Shown here: positions 11,523 through 22,840 of the stretch, one piece after another | How the letters are laid out: every line of letters starts with the position of its first letter | Numbering within the stretch: position 1 is the stretch's first letter | From: Pseudomonas lurida | GTDB taxonomy: Bacteria; Pseudomonadota; Gammaproteobacteria; Pseudomonadales; Pseudomonadaceae | Assembly: GCF_013522705.1 (NCBI RefSeq) | Contig: NZ_JAAMRE010000005.1 | Span: 62,001 to 126,000, forward strand | Length of the DNA stretch: 64,000 nucleotides | Direction: 5' to 3' | Position numbers and translations under genes: made by a program | The notes under the pieces: generated by a model | Told to the model about the DNA's origin: nothing | The model's database searches: none | Seen by the model: only the letters and a program-made list of their open reading frames with translations

Positions 11523-13037
11523 ATGAAGCGCAAGAACATTCTTTTCATCATGGCCGACCAAATGGCCGCGCCGCTGCTGCCTTTCTACGGCGCCTCGCCG
11601 ATCAAGTTGCCCAACCTCAGCCGTCTCGCCGCCCAGGGTGTGGTGTTCGACGCCGCGTATTGCAACAGCCCGCTGTGCGCGCCCTCGCGTTTCACCCTGG
11701 TCAGCGGCCAGTTGCCGAGCAAGATCGGCGCCTACGACAACGCGGCCGATTTTCCCGCCGATGTACCGACCTATGCCCACTACCTACGCCGCCTCGGCTA
11801 CCGCACCGCGCTGTCGGGCAAGATGCACTTCTGCGGCCCCGACCAATTGCACGGCTACGAAGAACGCCTGACCAGCGACATCTACCCCGCCGACTATGGC
11901 TGGGCGGTGAACTGGGACGAGCCGCACGTACGCCCCAGCTGGTACCACAACATGTCCTCGGTGCTGCAGGCCGGCCCATGCGTGCGTACCAACCAGTTGG
12001 ATTTCGACGAAGAGGTGGTGTTCAAGGCCCAGCAGTACCTGTTCGACCATATCCGCGAAGACGGCAATCAGCCGTTCTGCCTCACCGTATCGATGACCCA
12101 CCCCCACGACCCGTACACGATTCCCAAGCCGTTCTGGGATTTGTACGACGACGCCGATATCCCATTGCCTGCTACACCGGCCCAAGGCGATCTCGACCCG
12201 CATTCCCAGCGTCTGCTCAAGGTCTATGACCTGTGGAACAAGCCGCTGCCTGTGGATAAGATCCGCGACGCCCGCCGCGCCTACTTCGGTGCGTGCAGTT
12301 ACATCGACAGCAATGTCGGCAAACTTCTGCAAACCCTGGCAGACACCGGTCTGGCCGACGACACCCTGATCGTGTTCTCCGGCGACCACGGCGACATGCT
12401 CGGCGAGCGCGGCCTCTGGTACAAAATGCACTGGTTCGAAATGGCCGCCCGCGTGCCGCTGCTGGTGTACGCGCCGGGGCAATTCGCGGCGGGCCGGGTC
12501 AGCGCCGCGGTGTCCACCGCCGACCTGTTGCCGACCCTGGTGGAACTGGCCGGTGGCGAACTGGACCCACGCCTGCCGCTGGACGGCCGCTCACTGGTTC
12601 CGCATCTGCAAGGGCAGGGCGGCCATGACGAAGTATTCGGCGAGTACATGGCCGAAGGCACCATCAGCCCGCTGATGATGATCCGCCGGGGTGCCTACAA
12701 ATTCATCTACAGCGAGGACGACCCTTGTCTGCTGTTCGATGTACACAACGACCCGCACGAGCGGGAAAACCTCAGTCAGTCACCGGAACACCGAACACTG
12801 TTCGAGGCGTTTTTGAGTGAAGCGCGGGCTAAATGGGACATCCCGGCGATCCACCAGCAGGTGCTCGCCAGCCAACGCCGTCGGCGCCTGGTGTTCGAGG
12901 CGCTGACCCACGGCAAGCTGAAGAGCTGGGACCACCAGCCACTGGTCGACGCCAGTCAGCAATACATGCGCAACCATATCGACCTCGACGACCTGGAGCG
13001 CAAGGCACGTTATCCACAACCCTGCCAAGACCAATAA
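11523..13037 (+). CDS. betC: Choline-sulfatase
   Basis: A 504-residue type I sulfatase that hydrolyses choline-O-sulfate to choline and sulfate. The formylglycine site is C52 in CNSPLCAPSR (C-x-P-S-R), and early metal ligands sit in ADQM (D12). The later FSGDHGDMLGE segment carries further metal ligands. The C-terminal half is the choline-sulfatase type. No signal peptide is visible, so it acts in the cytosol. It is first in a set with a choline-binding protein and a SulP transporter, which together release and handle choline and sulfate. Confidence 0.95.
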   Translation: MKRKNILFIMADQMAAPLLPFYGASPIKLPNLSRLAAQGVVFDAAYCNSPLCAPSRFTLVSGQLPSKIGAYDNAADFPADVPTYAHYLRRLGYRTALSGKMHFCGPDQLHGYEERLTSDIYPADYGWAVNWDEPHVRPSWYHNMSSVLQAGPCVRTNQLDFDEEVVFKAQQYLFDHIREDGNQPFCLTVSMTHPHDPYTIPKPFWDLYDDADIPLPATPAQGDLDPHSQRLLKVYDLWNKPLPVDKIRDARRAYFGACSYIDSNVGKLLQTLADTGLADDTLIVFSGDHGDMLGERGLWYKMHWFEMAARVPLLVYAPGQFAAGRVSAAVSTADLLPTLVELAGGELDPRLPLDGRSLVPHLQGQGGHDEVFGEYMAEGTISPLMMIRRGAYKFIYSEDDPCLLFDVHNDPHERENLSQSPEHRTLFEAFLSEARAKWDIPAIHQQVLASQRRRRLVFEALTHGKLKSWDHQPLVDASQQYMRNHIDLDDLERKARYPQPCQDQ

Positions 13038-13053
13038 CGACAGAGGGAAGGCC

Positions 13054-13968
13054 ATGCAAAAATTAACAGTAGTACTGGGCATCCTGGCGCTGAGCAGTGC
13101 CAACGTGTACGCAGACACCCGTTGCGAAACGGTGAAGATGGCCGACCCAGGCTGGAGCGACATCGCCGCGGCCAATGCCATCACCGGTTTTCTGCTGACG
13201 GGCATGGGCTACAAACCCAAGGTCGATACCTTGGCGGTGCCGATCACGTTCGGCGGGCTCAAGGACGGTCAGGTGGATGTGTTCATGGGCAACTGGATGC
13301 CCGCGCAGCAAGGCTTCTATGACAAGTTCGTGGCCAACGGCGACGTGGTGCAACTGGCGAAAAACCTCGACGGCACCGAGTTCACCCTCGCCGTGCCGGA
13401 TTATGTATGGGACGCCGGCGTGCATGATTTTGCCGACTTGAATAAATTCGCCGACAAGTTCGACAAGAAGATCTACGGCATCGGCTCCGGCGCACCGGCC
13501 AATATCTCGCTGCAGGAGATCATCAAGAAGAATGACTTCGACCTCGGCCAGTGGAAACTGATCGAGTCCAGCGAACAGGCGATGTTGGCAGAGGTGTCGC
13601 GGGCGGTGAAAAGACAGCGCTTCGTCACGTTCCTCGGCTGGACCCCGCACCCGATGAACGTGCAACTGAAAATGCACTACCTCAAGGGCGGCGAGAAGTA
13701 CTTCGGTGACACCGGCAGCGTCTACACCCTGACACGCAAAGGTTATGCACAGGCCTGCCCGAACGTAGGAAAACTGCTGACCAACTTGAGTTTTACCCAA
13801 GAGATGGAGAACAGCATTATGGCCGAGGTCGCCAACAACAAAGTCAGCAATGCCGATGCGGTGAAGGCGTGGATCAAGGCGAACCCGGCGGTGCTGGACA
13901 AGTGGCTCGACGGCGTAAAAACCCTGGACGGTCAGGAGGCGTTGCCGGCGGTAAAAGCCAAACTCTAA
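13054..13968 (+). CDS. Choline ABC transporter substrate-binding protein
   Basis: A 304-residue periplasmic binding protein. It has a signal peptide (about residues 1-21, cleavage near VYA-DT) and the glycine-betaine/choline OpuAC fold (PGWSDIAAANAITGFLL, FMGNWMPAQQ, FLGWTPHPMN). It starts 16 bases after betC. No permease or ATPase gene follows. In Pseudomonas several orphan binding proteins of this kind share one core CbcWV transporter, so it probably feeds that complex. Confidence 0.9.
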   Translation: MQKLTVVLGILALSSANVYADTRCETVKMADPGWSDIAAANAITGFLLTGMGYKPKVDTLAVPITFGGLKDGQVDVFMGNWMPAQQGFYDKFVANGDVVQLAKNLDGTEFTLAVPDYVWDAGVHDFADLNKFADKFDKKIYGIGSGAPANISLQEIIKKNDFDLGQWKLIESSEQAMLAEVSRAVKRQRFVTFLGWTPHPMNVQLKMHYLKGGEKYFGDTGSVYTLTRKGYAQACPNVGKLLTNLSFTQEMENSIMAEVANNKVSNADAVKAWIKANPAVLDKWLDGVKTLDGQEALPAVKAKL

Positions 13969-13978
13969 AGGCTGACAT

Positions 13979-14000
13979 TGTGGGAGGGTCCCCTCCCACA
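13979..14000. repeat. REP-type hairpin
   Basis: TGTGGGAGGG and CCCTCCCACA arms are separated by only two bases. It is another P. fluorescens-type REP unit, lying between the binding-protein and transporter genes. Confidence 0.75.
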
Positions 14001-14052
14001 CATTTCAGTGTGTACTGATACCCTGATTCAAACCTTTTCAACCGAGTTATAA

Positions 14053-15621
14053 ATGCCCCGGCTCAACCGCCACACACTCTTTCCCTTCCTCAGCTGGCTG
14101 ACGCAGCAGACCCGGGCCAGCGTCGGCCGCGATGCGATGGTCGGGCTCAGTGGCGCGGTGCTGGCATTGCCGCAGTCGATTGCCTACGCGCTGATCGCAG
14201 GCCTCCCACCGGAATACGGGCTGTACGCCGCGATCATCCCGGTACTGATCGCCTGCCTCTGGGGTTCGTCGTGGCACCTGATCTGCGGCCCGACCGCTGC
14301 GATTTCCATCGTGCTCTATGCCAGTGTCAGTCCTCTGGCCGTGCCGGGATCGCAGGACTACGTCACCCTGATCCTGTTGCTTACATTTATAGCCGGCGTT
14401 TTCCAGTGGCTGCTGGGCATGCTGCGCTTTGGCGCGCTGGTCAATTTCGTCTCCCACTCCGTAGTGCTGGGGTTCACTTTGGGCGCCGCTGTGGTGATCG
14501 CGCTGGGGCAACTGCCCAACTTGCTGGGGCTGGATTTACCCAGCCAGGCCACGGCGATCAACAGCCTGCTGGCGCTGATCGAGCACAGCGGCGACTGGGA
14601 CCACGCCTCCCTCGCCCTGGGCCTCGGCACATTGCTGACGGGGGCACTGCTCAAATACTGGAAACCGCGCTGGCCGACGCTGTTGATCGCCCTGGCCCTG
14701 AGCAGTGTGGTGGCCTGGTTGTGGCCGGCGATGTTCGCCCAGGTGGCGCGGGTCAGTTCATTCGTGGGCAAATTACCGCCGTTCAGCCCGTTGCCGATGG
14801 ACCTGGACACGATCCTGCGTCTGCTGCCGAGCGCCGTGGCCGTGGGCATGCTGGGGCTGGTGACGAGCCTGTCGATTGCGCGCTCGCTGTCAGCTCGCTC
14901 GCAACAGTTGCTCGATGCAAATCAGGAAGTTCGCGCGCAGGGCTTATCCAACATCATCGGCGGATTTTTCTCCGGGTACCTGTCAGCCGGTTCGTTTACC
15001 CGCTCCGGCCTCAGCTATGAAGCCGGCGCCTGCTCACCGCTGGCCGGGGTGTTTTCCGCGCTGTGGGTGGCGCTGTTCGCATTGTTTGGCGCGGCATTGA
15101 TCTCACATATCCCGATCCCCAGCATGGCCGCCAGCATCCTGCTGATCAGCTGGGGCCTGGTGGACCATCGCGGTATTCGCGCATTGTTCCGCGTCAGCCG
15201 CGCCGAATTTGCAGTGATGGGCCTGACCTGCGTCGCCACCTTGCTGCTGGAACTGCAAACGGCGATTTACGCCGGCGTGCTGGCCTCGCTGTTTTTCTAC
15301 CTCAAGCGCACCTCGCAGCCGCGGGTCCAGCATTGGCGGGAGGGTGACGAGGATGTGCTGCGCGTCGGCGGCTCGATCTTTTTCGGCGCCAGTCACTACC
15401 TGCAGGTGCGCCTGCAGCGGTTGCAGGGCCAGCGTGTGGTGATCGAGGCACAGCAGATCAACTTTATCGACTATTCCGGGGTGGAAATGCTGCACCAGGA
15501 AGCGCGGCGCCTGCGCAGGTTGGGGCGCAGCCTGACATTGCGTCGGGCCAGACCGCAGGTGGTCGAGGAACTGAAGAAGCTGGAGGGGGCGGATCACTGC
15601 CCCATCCAGTTCGAAGACTGA
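14053..15621 (+). CDS. SulP/SLC26 family anion transporter with STAS domain
   Basis: A 522-residue SulP protein. Ten or more hydrophobic segments occupy about residues 25-410, including the family signature LPQSIAYALIAGLPPEYGLY. A cytoplasmic STAS domain fills about 420-522 (VVIEAQQINFIDYSGVEMLHQE). The expected substrate is sulfate. Next to betC, which liberates sulfate, either sulfate export or choline-sulfate-linked uptake is possible; direction cannot be read from sequence. Confidence 0.9.
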   Translation: MPRLNRHTLFPFLSWLTQQTRASVGRDAMVGLSGAVLALPQSIAYALIAGLPPEYGLYAAIIPVLIACLWGSSWHLICGPTAAISIVLYASVSPLAVPGSQDYVTLILLLTFIAGVFQWLLGMLRFGALVNFVSHSVVLGFTLGAAVVIALGQLPNLLGLDLPSQATAINSLLALIEHSGDWDHASLALGLGTLLTGALLKYWKPRWPTLLIALALSSVVAWLWPAMFAQVARVSSFVGKLPPFSPLPMDLDTILRLLPSAVAVGMLGLVTSLSIARSLSARSQQLLDANQEVRAQGLSNIIGGFFSGYLSAGSFTRSGLSYEAGACSPLAGVFSALWVALFALFGAALISHIPIPSMAASILLISWGLVDHRGIRALFRVSRAEFAVMGLTCVATLLLELQTAIYAGVLASLFFYLKRTSQPRVQHWREGDEDVLRVGGSIFFGASHYLQVRLQRLQGQRVVIEAQQINFIDYSGVEMLHQEARRLRRLGRSLTLRRARPQVVEELKKLEGADHCPIQFED

Positions 15622-15629
15622 GGCGAATG

Positions 15630-16447
15630 TCAGGCCAACTGTCGACGCAATTCAGCCAACACCGGCGCCGATGCCGGGCGCACACCCCGCCACAGGAAGA
15701 ACGCTTCGGCGGCCTGCTCCACCAGCATGCCCAGGCCGTCCATCGAGACGGCGGCACCGTGCTGCGTGGCCCAGTGGCAGAAGGGGGTGGATTCCCTGGC
15801 GTACATCATGTCGTAGCAAAAGGTCCTGCCAGGTTCGATCAGGCTGCTCGCAATCGGCGGTAAATCGCCTGACAGGCTCGCGGAGGTGGCGTTGATGATC
15901 ACGTCCACCGGCTCACGCAGCCAGTCGAAACCACTGGCGGACACCGGGCCCAGGTCGTCGAATGACTCGGCGAGCAATTCGGCTTTTTCCACGGTGCGGT
16001 TAGCGATGATCAACGATGAAGGTCGCTCGGCCAGCAACGGCTCCAGCGCCCCGCGCACCGCGCCGCCGGCGCCCAGCAGCAGAATGCGTTTACCGTTGAG
16101 GCTCAACCCCGCGTTGACCGTCAGGTCGCGCACCAGGCCAGCGCCGTCGGTGTTGTCACCCAGCAGGGTGCCATCGGCGAGTTTGCTCAAGGTGTTCACC
16201 GCACCGGCGCGCTTGGCGCGCTCGGTGAGGGTGTCAGCCAGGCGATAGGCGTCTTCCTTGAATGGCACGGTGACGTTGGCGCCACGACCTTGGTGAAAAA
16301 ACTCACGGGCGCAGCCGGTAAAATCCTCCAGCGGCGCGAGCATCGTGCTGTAGTCCAGCAGTTCGCCGGTCTGCTCGGCAAACATGCGGTGAATCAGCGG
16401 CGATTTGCTGTGGCCGATGGGGTTGCCAAAGACGACATAGCGATCCA

Positions 16448-16448
<1 letters not shown>
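15630..16448 (-). CDS. aroE: Shikimate dehydrogenase
   Basis: A 272-residue NADPH enzyme of the aromatic pathway that reduces 3-dehydroshikimate. Substrate-site motifs are SKSPLIH near residue 14, NVTVPFK with catalytic K64, and the DNTDGAG loop with the catalytic Asp. [12 protein letters not shown] nucleotide loop follows. Its start overlaps the hemF stop by one base (TGATG), so the two are translationally coupled. Confidence 0.96.
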
Positions 16449-17404
<956 letters not shown>

Positions 17405-17556
17405 CTACGCGAGGCCATCAGGCGTCGGCGGCAAATGGGCGCACAGGATACCACCGCGCTTAATGAGCACTGCACTTAGGTGCGCGGCAGTTGACGAAGA
17501 TCAAGCTTAGGAGTCCGATAGGAGCCTTCGTGAAAACGACCCAAGGAGAAGTGCAG

Positions 17557-18534
17557 ATGGCCAAGCGTATCCAGTTCAGTGCCCATGGCGGCCCCGAGGT
17601 ACTTGAATATGTGGACTACACCCCGGCGGAACCCGGCCCACAACAGGTTCGCGTGCGTAATGAGGCGATTGGTCTGAACTTCATCGACACCTATTTCCGC
17701 AGCGGCCTCTACGCGCCACCCTCCCTGCCATCGGGGTTGGGCGCGGAAGGGGCCGGCGTGGTGGATGCGGTGGGCAGCGAAGTCACCCAGTTCAAAGTCG
17801 GCGACCGCGTGGCCTACGGCAGCGGCCCGCTGGGCGCCTATAGCCAACTTCACGTGCTGCCCGCCGCCAACCTGGTGCACCTGCCTGATGGCATCAGCTT
17901 CGAACAGGCTGCTGGCGCCATGCTCAAAGGCCTGACGGTGCAGTACCTGCTGCGCCAGACCTATGAGTTGAAGGGTGGCGAGACCATCCTGTTCCATGCC
18001 GCCGCCGGTGGCGTGGGCTCGCTGGCCTGCCAATGGGCCAAGGCCCTGGGCGTTAAGTTGATCGGTACTGTGAGTTCGCCTGAAAAAGCGGCGGTGGCCA
18101 AATCCCTCGGCGCGTGGGAAACCATCGACTACAGCAAAGAAGATGTCGCACAGCGCGTGCTGGAATTGACCGACGGCAAAAAAGTGCCGGTGGTGTATGA
18201 CGGCGTCGGCAAGGACACCTGGCTGACCTCACTGGACAGCGTGGCACCGCGTGGGCTGGTGGTGAGCTTCGGCAATGCGTCGGGCGCGGTGGATGGGGTC
18301 AACCTGGGGATTCTGGCGGCGAAAGGTTCGCTCTATGTAACCCGGCCGACCCTGGCGACCTATGCCAGCAACCCGCAAAATTTGCAGGCAATGGCCGACG
18401 ATCTGTTTGCGATGATCCACAGCGGCAAGGTACGCATTGATATCAACCAGCGGTATTCGCTGGCTGATGCGGCCAAGGCACAGGCAGAGCTGTCTGGGCG
18501 CAGAACCACTGGGTCGACCATCCTGTTGCCTTGA
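17557..18534 (+). CDS. qor: Quinone oxidoreductase (NADPH, zeta-crystallin type)
   Basis: A 325-residue zinc-free medium-chain dehydrogenase. The N-terminal GroES-like domain starts MAKRIQFSAHGGPEVLEYVD. A Rossmann domain follows, with AAAGGVGSLACQWAKALG as the nucleotide loop. AAGGAG before the ATG at 17557 supports this start over an upstream one. It reduces quinones by one electron in the E. coli homologue. It diverges from hemF. Confidence 0.93.
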   Translation: MAKRIQFSAHGGPEVLEYVDYTPAEPGPQQVRVRNEAIGLNFIDTYFRSGLYAPPSLPSGLGAEGAGVVDAVGSEVTQFKVGDRVAYGSGPLGAYSQLHVLPAANLVHLPDGISFEQAAGAMLKGLTVQYLLRQTYELKGGETILFHAAAGGVGSLACQWAKALGVKLIGTVSSPEKAAVAKSLGAWETIDYSKEDVAQRVLELTDGKKVPVVYDGVGKDTWLTSLDSVAPRGLVVSFGNASGAVDGVNLGILAAKGSLYVTRPTLATYASNPQNLQAMADDLFAMIHSGKVRIDINQRYSLADAAKAQAELSGRRTTGSTILLP

Positions 18535-18612
18535 CGCACGGCGTTGCCTGGGTTGGGCCTGCTTCGCGGGCCAGCATGGGCAAACGCCCTCGCCACAAGC
18601 CGGGTGCGGGGG

Positions 18613-19170
18613 TCAAGACGGGCGAACCACCTCGCCCGTTGCCAGGTCGCGAATCAGGCTGGGGTTCTTGCGCCCGCCCAGGGCGCCACCCAGCACCAGG
18701 TCCACCTGGCCACGGAAGTACTGCTCCACGCGAATCCGCGTACGCGCGGCCGGACGGCCCTGCGGGTTGGCGGATGTTGAGATCAGTGGCCCCACCAGCG
18801 CGCACAAATCCCGCACCAGCGGGTGATCACTGACCCGCAACGCCACCGTGTCATGCACGCCGGTGACCCATTCCGGCAACAGATCCTGATGTGGCACCAG
18901 CCAGGTATTAGGCCCCGGCCAAGTGCTGGCCATGCGCTCGATCCAGGTATCCGGGAAGTCTTCGAACAGAAAATCGAACTGGCGGATATTGTCCGCTACC
19001 AGGATCAGGCCTTTGTCCACCGAGCGATTCTTGATCGCCAGCAGCCGATCTACCGCCTCTTCATTCCAGGGATCGCAGCCCAGGCCCCAGACCGCCTCGG
19101 TTGGATAGGCAATCACCGCGCCTGCGCGAATTTCTCGTGCGGCTTCCAGCACACGCCACCTGTTGACCAT
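18613..19170 (-). CDS. tsaC: Threonylcarbamoyl-AMP synthase
   Basis: A 185-residue YrdC/Sua5-family protein making threonylcarbamoyl-AMP for the t6A37 tRNA modification. Typical motifs are [15 protein letters not shown] and [15 protein letters not shown] near the start and the [12 protein letters not shown] loop near the end. It follows dprA on the same strand, the usual order. Confidence 0.95.
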   Translation of the reverse strand: MVNRWRVLEAAREIRAGAVIAYPTEAVWGLGCDPWNEEAVDRLLAIKNRSVDKGLILVADNIRQFDFLFEDFPDTWIERMASTWPGPNTWLVPHQDLLPEWVTGVHDTVALRVSDHPLVRDLCALVGPLISTSANPQGRPAARTRIRVEQYFRGQVDLVLGGALGGRKNPSLIRDLATGEVVRPS

Positions 19171-19240
19171 GGTTTTACTCTCCGACTAAAGCTCTGCGCA
19201 GTTTACCGATCTTCTTTGCAAAACCCAGCAGCACAAACGC

Positions 19241-20335
19241 TCAGCGGCGCGCGAACCAGCGCCCGTTTTCACAGATCACCTGGCCTTCAAGCTCCAACTC
19301 GGTCAGGGCCGCCAGCAACTGGGCCAAAGGGCGCCCGCTGGCAATCGCCAAGGCTTCGCTGGTGTGCGGCGCGGCGCGCAGCAGGGCCACCAGGGGATGG
19401 GCTACCGCAATCGGCGCCGGGCACGATAAGGCCTGCCAGCCGCGCAAGGCCTCAAGGATATGTTCGATGGTTTCCACCAGTACCGCGCCGTCACGGATCA
19501 ACTGGTGGCAGCCCTTGGCGCCAGGGTGATGAATGGACCCCGGGATCGCGTACACCTCACGACCCTGTTCGGCCGCCAGTTTCGCCGTGATCAGCGAGCC
19601 GCTGGCCATACTGGCCTCCACTACCAGCACGCCGAGGGACAGGCCGCTGATGATCCGATTGCGCCGTGGAAAGTTGGCGGCCTGGGGCGCGGCGTCCAGC
19701 GGGAATTCTGAAACCACCGCGCTGCCTTGGGCGATCATCGCCGCGGCAAGGCGACGATGGCGTTGTGGATAAAAATTTTCCAGGCCCGTGCCGAGTACGC
19801 CGATTGTCTGGCCGCCCACGTCGAGCGCGGCTTGATGCGCCGCGCCGTCGATACCCAACGCAAGGCCGCTGGTGATGACAAAACCGGCGCCTGCCAGGCT
19901 GCGCGCAAACGCAGCGGCGGTGTCCATCCCCGGGCGCGATGCACGTCGACTGCCAACCATCGCCAGTTGCGGTTTCTCCAGGATTGCAGGGTCGCCGGCG
20001 ATGAATAACAGCGGCGGCGCGTCATAGATCTGGGCGAGCAAGGCAGGGTAATCCGGCTGGTCCCACATCAGCAAATGCTGGTCCGGGCGCTCAAGCCAGG
20101 CCAGTGCCTGGCTGGCCCCATCGCGTATTTCATGACTGCGCCGGGCATCGGCGCTGATGGGCGGCAAGCCCAGGGATCGCCAGGCACCGGCGGGCGCGCT
20201 GATGGCTTTAGAGGCGCTGCCAAAGGCTTCTATCAGCAGGCGAAAACGCTTCGGGCCGACGTCAGGCAGCCTGTGCAGGCGCAGGCGAGCTTCCAGCTCT
20301 GACGGGGAAATGGCATAGCTGTTTATCGGATTCAT
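19241..20335 (-). CDS. dprA: DNA-processing protein DprA
   Basis: A 364-residue protein that loads RecA on incoming single-stranded DNA. An N-terminal SAM-like region precedes the Rossmann core (AMVGSRRASRPGMDTAAAFA, ITSGLALGIDGAAHQAAL, VYAIPGSIHHPGAKGCHQLI). A C-terminal winged-helix-like domain ends the protein. The length is standard. One DnaA-box-like 9-mer falls inside (19764-19772). Confidence 0.95.
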   Translation of the reverse strand: MNPINSYAISPSELEARLRLHRLPDVGPKRFRLLIEAFGSASKAISAPAGAWRSLGLPPISADARRSHEIRDGASQALAWLERPDQHLLMWDQPDYPALLAQIYDAPPLLFIAGDPAILEKPQLAMVGSRRASRPGMDTAAAFARSLAGAGFVITSGLALGIDGAAHQAALDVGGQTIGVLGTGLENFYPQRHRRLAAAMIAQGSAVVSEFPLDAAPQAANFPRRNRIISGLSLGVLVVEASMASGSLITAKLAAEQGREVYAIPGSIHHPGAKGCHQLIRDGAVLVETIEHILEALRGWQALSCPAPIAVAHPLVALLRAAPHTSEALAIASGRPLAQLLAALTELELEGQVICENGRWFARR

Positions 20336-20360
20336 TTGATCGTCCTTGACCGGAACAAGC

Positions 20361-20369
20361 TGTGGATAA
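20361..20369 (-). promoter_or_regulatory. Perfect DnaA box in the dprA leader
   Basis: TGTGGATAA is the complement of the consensus TTATCCACA. It lies 26 bases upstream of dprA. It is one of eight perfect copies seen in the window. Confidence 0.5.
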
Positions 20370-20398
20370 CTCTGTTGGTAACTTATTTAGCAACCTAC

Positions 20399-21175
20399 TT
20401 ATTGCGCAGCATGGACAGCCTCGAAACGGTCCATGACCGCCAACGACTGGGAGGCACTGAGTACCAAAGCGAAGCTGAGCTTTTCATAGGTGCTAAACAC
20501 CAGCAGCGTACCGGCGGGTGTGTCGGGAAGGGCTACGGACGAACCGCTGAATGGATCCCGGACGCGGGCACCGGCCTTGATCACCGTCAGCAACTGGCCT
20601 TCCACCAAGCCATCGCGGCGCCCTTTGTTCAGGGTCACGGCGTCGAGCACGCCGATTTGAGTGACACCTCGGGGGATATCAATGATGTGCCCTTCAACGG
20701 ACGCCGCAGACGCCGGTGTCACCAGGCGTGCCGGGTCGACAGCCGGCTGGAGTCGCAGCAAGCGATCACCGGGGCGTATCTCTTGTGTCACCCGTTGCAC
20801 CACAAGCGTGCTCAGATCGCTCGCGCTGACAAAGCGCGCGGTGCCGATATCGTCGGCGTTCACGCCTAGCAGCTCGCGCGTGCGCGGGTCGGTATAGGTC
20901 CTGCCGCGTCGCACAATGGCATAGCCGGGTTGGGCCGGATCCAGCACGCCGCGCGCATGCACGCGTTCACCATCAGCCCCTAGGACACGCCCGTTATCGG
21001 CGGCAATTACATAGGGCGCGGTGTCCAGGTCCTCGGGCGTATCCAGAATGCGGTTGTGCAATAAAAAACGCTGGATGGCCTGTTGTGTCGAAGGGTCGAG
21101 CGCCCGGCCTGGCGGCGGGATCAGCGCCATGGCAAACGGGGCCCACAGCAGCAAGACGAGTAGCGATTTCCTCAT
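20399..21175 (-). CDS. Envelope protein of the Pseudomonas LysM family, lacking LysM
   Basis: A 258-residue secreted protein: a signal peptide (about residues 1-17, [17 protein letters not shown]), then directly the C-terminal region of a Pseudomonas protein that normally carries a LysM peptidoglycan-binding domain after the signal. From memory the usual protein is about 340 residues. Here the segment that would hold YTVVKGDTLW-type LysM sequence is absent, and the signal joins straight to [15 protein letters not shown]. The rest ([34 protein letters not shown]) is well preserved. It lies between dprA and def as usual. Function unknown. Confidence 0.8.
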   Translation of the reverse strand: MRKSLLVLLLWAPFAMALIPPPGRALDPSTQQAIQRFLLHNRILDTPEDLDTAPYVIAADNGRVLGADGERVHARGVLDPAQPGYAIVRRGRTYTDPRTRELLGVNADDIGTARFVSASDLSTLVVQRVTQEIRPGDRLLRLQPAVDPARLVTPASAASVEGHIIDIPRGVTQIGVLDAVTLNKGRRDGLVEGQLLTVIKAGARVRDPFSGSSVALPDTPAGTLLVFSTYEKLSFALVLSASQSLAVMDRFEAVHAAQ

Positions 21176-21310
21176 GGGGTCAATCTCCTTTATTATGTGC
21201 GTTCGCGTGAAATGCCTTGGCCATCGCGGCTTTCGAACGTTTCACACCGGCCGTGTGGGTCCATCCCACCGCCGATTTGCCTTTACCTCACATGTGCAGC
21301 AATTACGCTT

Positions 21311-21817
21311 ATGGCTATTTTGAACATCCTCGAATTCCCCGACTCGCGCCTGCGCACGATCGCCAAACCGGTGGCCGTAGTGGACGACAAGGTTCGTCAG
21401 TTGGTCGATGACATGTTTGAAACAATGTATGAAGCTCCTGGCATCGGGCTCGCCGCGACGCAGGTCAATGTGCATCAGCGTGTCGTGGTCATGGACCTGT
21501 CGGAAGATCGCAGCGAACCGCGGGTGTTCATCAACCCCGAATTCGAACCGCTGACCGATGAGATGGGGGAATACCAGGAAGGCTGCCTGTCGGTGCCTGA
21601 GTTCTACGAGAACGTCGAACGCCCGCTGCGTGTGAAGATCAAGGCGCTGGACCGTGATGGCCAACCGTATGAACTGATCGCCGACGGCCTGCTGGCGGTA
21701 TGCATCCAGCACGAATGCGATCACCTCAACGGCAAACTGTTTGTCGATTACCTGTCCACGCTCAAGCGTGACCGGATCAAGAAGAAGCTGGAAAAAAAGC
21801 ATCGCCAGCAAGCTTGA
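21311..21817 (+). CDS. def: Peptide deformylase
   Basis: A 168-residue metalloenzyme removing the formyl group from new proteins. All three motifs are present: GIGLAATQ (45-52), EGCLSVP with ligand C92, and QHECDHLNG with H134, E135 and H138. The ATG at 21311 gives the standard N-terminus ([11 protein letters not shown]). It is followed by fmt, which adds the formyl group to initiator tRNA. Confidence 0.97.
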   Translation: MAILNILEFPDSRLRTIAKPVAVVDDKVRQLVDDMFETMYEAPGIGLAATQVNVHQRVVVMDLSEDRSEPRVFINPEFEPLTDEMGEYQEGCLSVPEFYENVERPLRVKIKALDRDGQPYELIADGLLAVCIQHECDHLNGKLFVDYLSTLKRDRIKKKLEKKHRQQA

Positions 21818-21886
21818 TGCCCTTCTTCCAAAGGCTTGCTGCGGCAAGCCTTTTTCTTTTGTGACTGTTTTTAACCGAGAACGCCC

Positions 21887-22840
21887 ATGACCGAGCCACT
21901 GCGCATTGTTTTTGCCGGTACACCTGAATTTGCCGCCGAACACCTCAAGGCGCTGCTTGCCAGCCCTTATGACATCGTCGCGGTGTACACCCAGCCGGAC
22001 CGCCCGGCAGGGCGTGGGCAAAAACTGATGCCGAGCCCGGTCAAACAGCTGGCGCTGGAGCACAACATTCCCGTGCTGCAGCCGCCGACCCTGCGCAACG
22101 CCGAGGCCCAGGCCGAACTGGCGGCGTTGCGACCGGACCTGATGGTGGTAGTGGCGTACGGCCTGATCCTGCCTCAGGCAGTACTGGATATACCGCGCCT
22201 GGGTTGCATCAACAGCCACGCCTCGTTATTGCCGCGTTGGCGCGGCGCGGCGCCGATCCAGCGCGCCGTGGAAGCCGGAGACAGCGAAAGCGGCGTGACC
22301 GTGATGCGCATGGAAGCGGGCCTGGACACCGGTCCGATGCTACTGAAAGTCAGCACCCCGATCACCGCCGAGGACACCGGCGGCAGCCTGCACGAACGCC
22401 TCGCCGAGCTGGGCCCCCCGGCTGTGATCCAGGCCATCACCGGCCTCGCCGCCGGTACGCTGCACGGCGAAGTGCAAGACGACAGCCTGGCCACTTACGC
22501 ACACAAATTGAACAAAGACGAAGCACGCCTTGACTGGGGCCGTCCGGCCGTGGAGCTGGAGCGCCTGGTACGTGCCTTCAACCCTTGGCCGATCTGCCAC
22601 AGCAGCCTCAATGGCGAAGCTTTGAAAGTGCTGGCCGCCACTTTGGCCGACGGCAAAGGTGCCCACGGTGAAATCATCGCCGCCAGCAAGGAGGGTCTGC
22701 TGGTGGCCTGCGGCGAACAGGCGCTGTGCCTGACCCGTCTGCAATTGCCCGGCGGAAAAGCGCTGAATTTCAGTGATTTGTTCAACAGCCGGCGTGAGAA
22801 ATTTTCCCTGGGTAGCGTGCTCGGGACGGTCACCCAATGA
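21887..22840 (+). CDS. fmt: Methionyl-tRNA formyltransferase
   Basis: A 317-residue enzyme using 10-formyl-THF to formylate Met-tRNA. The N-terminal Rossmann half carries [15 protein letters not shown] and the catalytic stretch [20 protein letters not shown]; a C-terminal OB-like domain follows. Its last four bases overlap the rsmB start (ATGA), so the two are coupled. Confidence 0.97.
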   Translation: MTEPLRIVFAGTPEFAAEHLKALLASPYDIVAVYTQPDRPAGRGQKLMPSPVKQLALEHNIPVLQPPTLRNAEAQAELAALRPDLMVVVAYGLILPQAVLDIPRLGCINSHASLLPRWRGAAPIQRAVEAGDSESGVTVMRMEAGLDTGPMLLKVSTPITAEDTGGSLHERLAELGPPAVIQAITGLAAGTLHGEVQDDSLATYAHKLNKDEARLDWGRPAVELERLVRAFNPWPICHSSLNGEALKVLAATLADGKGAHGEIIAASKEGLLVACGEQALCLTRLQLPGGKALNFSDLFNSRREKFSLGSVLGTVTQ

